This document shows positions 62,398 through 64,000 of a DNA stretch of 64,000 bases, in pieces (the first letter of the stretch is position 1; each line of letters opens with the position of its first letter). The position numbers and the translations under genes are program-made. The notes under the pieces were generated by a model. The model was not told the origin of the DNA, made no database searches, and saw only the letters and a list, made by a program, of their open reading frames with translations. Origin of the DNA: Cohnella baijiui (GTDB lineage: Bacteria; Bacillota; Bacilli; Paenibacillales; Paenibacillaceae); NCBI RefSeq assembly GCF_020731285.1, contig NZ_JAJFOW010000002.1:186001-250000 (forward strand), read 5' to 3'.

Positions 62398-63291
62398 TCA
62401 CCTTCCATCCGTCTCGTAGTGGACCCATGCCTTGGCTGTCGCGAAGATGAGCGCAGTCACCGCGGCGATGATCGCCAGCAAAATCCAAGCCAAAGCCGAT
62501 GCATACCCCATCTGGAAGTGGGCAAAAGCTTTATCGAACAGCAGCAGCGCATACATATACGTGCTTTCCACCGGACCGCCCTTGGTAATAATGAAGGCTT
62601 GCGTGAACATCTGAAACGAGCCGATCGTCTGAAGCACCAGGTTGAACAGGATGATCGGCGACAGCAGGGGTAGCGTAACCTGGAAAAAAGTCCGAAGCTT
62701 GCCGGCGCCGTCGACGGCGGCAGCCTCGTAGAATTCTCCGGGAATCTGTTTGAGTCCGGCCAGAAAAATAACCATCGAGGAACCGAATTGCCAGACCGCC
62801 AGCACGATTAAAGTACCGAGCGCCGTTTCCGGCATCCCGATCCAGTTCTTGCCCTCGATATGCAAGTAGGACAACAACTGGTTCACCAGCCCGTGCACGC
62901 CGAACACGTTGTTCCAGAGGATCGCCACCGCCACGCTTGCCCCGATCAGCGAAGGGAAATAAATGACGGTGCGATAAAAATGCATGCCTTTGAGCTTCCT
63001 GTTTAATACGATGGCGATGAGGAGCGCCGTCGCCAGCTTCAGAGGCACGGAGAGGAACACGAAAAGAGTCGTTGCTTTGAGCGAATGGACGAACGAAGTG
63101 TCTTCCGTGAAAATTTGCCGATAATTTCGAAGGCCGATCCACTGCGCCGGTTCCAGCAGGGAATAATTCGTAAACGAAAAGTAGACGGATTGCATCATCG
63201 GCCAAACGGTCAGTAAAAGAAATCCCGCCAGCCAGGGTGCGATATACAGATACCCCGCCATCGAGAGGTCGTGTTTATTCCTTCGCCTCAT
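62398..63291 (-). CDS. Sugar ABC importer permease (MalF type)
   Basis: 297 residues with six predicted membrane segments and EAA loop (YEAAAVDGAGKLRTFFQVTLP). AGGAGG lies 10 nt before the ATG. Starts 22 nt after the partial gene upstream. Confidence 0.92.
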   Translation of the reverse strand: MRRRNKHDLSMAGYLYIAPWLAGFLLLTVWPMMQSVYFSFTNYSLLEPAQWIGLRNYRQIFTEDTSFVHSLKATTLFVFLSVPLKLATALLIAIVLNRKLKGMHFYRTVIYFPSLIGASVAVAILWNNVFGVHGLVNQLLSYLHIEGKNWIGMPETALGTLIVLAVWQFGSSMVIFLAGLKQIPGEFYEAAAVDGAGKLRTFFQVTLPLLSPIILFNLVLQTIGSFQMFTQAFIITKGGPVESTYMYALLLFDKAFAHFQMGYASALAWILLAIIAAVTALIFATAKAWVHYETDGR

Positions 63292-63313
63292 GGCCGCTGC
63301 GCCTCCTTGTGCA

Positions 63314-64000
63314 TCAGGTAATCGTTCTCGATTGAATCAACGGAGCGGCATCTCGCCGGCTCCACGGCGTGGCGTACGAAGGAGGATTGACGTAGCGCTC
63401 CATCGTCAACACCATCCTCGCGCCGGCTGCCCGTCCGAGTTGGACCAGCAGCCATTTATCTGCGAGTTGGACGGAAACGGCGGGTTCGCCGCACTCGTCC
63501 AGCGCTTCCGCTTTCGTGAAACGGTGCTCACCGAAACCTCCTGCCTGAATGACGACTTCCTTCTCTTCGGCATCGTCCGTATTGATCAGCGTCAATGTCA
63601 CGGAATCGTCCGAGATCCGCTCCACCAGCGCGCTGACCTTGAAGGGCAATCCCGGTCTTCCGGCTGCTGCATCGTAATACCGAACCCTTGCGTGCTGGAG
63701 GCCTCCGTGGGAAATATGCATGGGCGCGCCCAGCGTCAACTGCAGCAAGCCTTCCGGGTAGACCGGGCACATTTCCTGCCACTTGTGAATGCTTGACAAC
63801 TCCTGCAGATTGTACCCGTCCGAGACCCAACCTTCCGGATCTCCTTCCGGCGACCTCATTTTATCCAGCTGCCTCTGGACGAGCGCAAGGTTGGCTTTCA
63901 GGATTTTCTCCGGATAGGTCGGATCGTTGCCGCGAATGTATTCGAACCATGGAACGGTATTGGCGATATAGTGTTTCGTTTCTTTGCCGGTATGCGGGTT
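63314..64000 (-). CDS. Unrecognised protein, C-terminal part (cut by window edge)
   Basis: 228 codons are open from the window edge to the stop at 63314; an internal ATG at 63859 is not the start because the frame continues upstream with protein-like sequence (NTVPWFEYIRGNDPTYPEKI). The visible part has a helical segment (WVSDGYNLQELSSIHKWQEM) followed by beta-rich sequence (VSALVERISDDSVTLTLINTDD), an order seen in some helical-toroid sugar enzymes with a C-terminal sandwich. I do not recognise the family. First known gene of the fourth importer operon, 22 nt before the permease, so a glycan-related role is likely. Confidence 0.6.
   Translation of the reverse strand, partial: NPHTGKETKHYIANTVPWFEYIRGNDPTYPEKILKANLALVQRQLDKMRSPEGDPEGWVSDGYNLQELSSIHKWQEMCPVYPEGLLQLTLGAPMHISHGGLQHARVRYYDAAAGRPGLPFKVSALVERISDDSVTLTLINTDDAEEKEVVIQAGGFGEHRFTKAEALDECGEPAVSVQLADKWLLVQLGRAAGARMVLTMERYVNPPSYATPWSRRDAAPLIQSRTIT

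Noticed and set aside
1..64000. tRNA, rRNA or riboswitch genes
   Set aside because: I saw no tRNA cloverleaf, rRNA sequence or known riboswitch core in the gaps. A covariance-model search would be needed to exclude divergent RNAs.

Overview
The window looks like chromosomal DNA of a Paenibacillaceae bacterium (Paenibacillus or Cohnella type). The grounds are GC content in the mid-50s percent by eye, AAGGAGG-type ribosome binding sites, several TTG starts, S-layer-homology (SLH) anchored polysaccharide enzymes over 1500 residues long, LplABC-type sugar importers that carry no ATPase, and YesM/YesN-type two-component systems. I see no rRNA, tRNA, CRISPR array, prophage or insertion sequence.

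Layout. (1) 1-3.3 kb: the N-terminal part of a YesM-like sensor kinase, a FAD-dependent oxidoreductase and a divergent LacI-type regulator. (2) 3.3-14.9 kb: a polysaccharide locus on the minus strand, with a membrane-bound AraC-type regulator, two permeases, a binding lipoprotein, a GH130 enzyme and a surface-anchored PL8 lyase. (3) 15.2-20.4 kb: an ABC-F ATPase gene behind a long structured leader containing a short reading frame and an intrinsic terminator; two small membrane proteins (DUF4064, DUF6223); and a TetR regulator with a beta-lactamase-fold serine hydrolase. (4) 20.4-32.4 kb: a second sugar importer with a YesN/YesM pair, then a 1592-residue SLH-anchored GH27 protein. (5) 32.7-37.1 kb: a DJ-1/PfpI pseudogene, a SCO/cytochrome c/YtkA-like operon, an ArsR-VOC pair whose first message looks leaderless, and a NAD(P)-binding protein with paired operators. 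(6) 37.2-43.8 kb: a third importer operon with an HlyD-type adaptor gene inserted, divergent from an OmpR/sensor kinase pair. (7) 43.8-47.4 kb: a probable thiol or electrophile stress cassette (Rrf2, DinB-fold protein, DHA2 efflux pump, thioredoxin-reductase-like flavoprotein) with two copies of a 23-bp dyad. (8) 47.5-56.4 kb: an L-fucoside operon (GH29, GH95, amidohydrolase, zinc dehydrogenase, aldo/keto reductase), its divergent AraC regulator and an esterase. (9) 56.6-64 kb: an AraC relic and a fourth importer operon with YesM/YesN and the C-terminal part of an unrecognised protein.

How the parts fit. The window is mostly glycan foraging. Surface lyase and alpha-galactosidase-type enzymes would cut polymers, four separately regulated importers would take up products, and intracellular GH130, GH29 and GH95 enzymes plus fucose oxidation would process them. 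No importer has an ATP-binding subunit, so all four presumably share a distant MsmX-type ATPase. Two cre-like sites with the same single deviation from consensus precede the two SLH-anchored enzymes. The stress-type genes in the middle are unrelated to this and carry the most informative regulatory DNA: a candidate attenuator, a consensus promoter with twin operators, and the repeated Rrf2-associated dyads.
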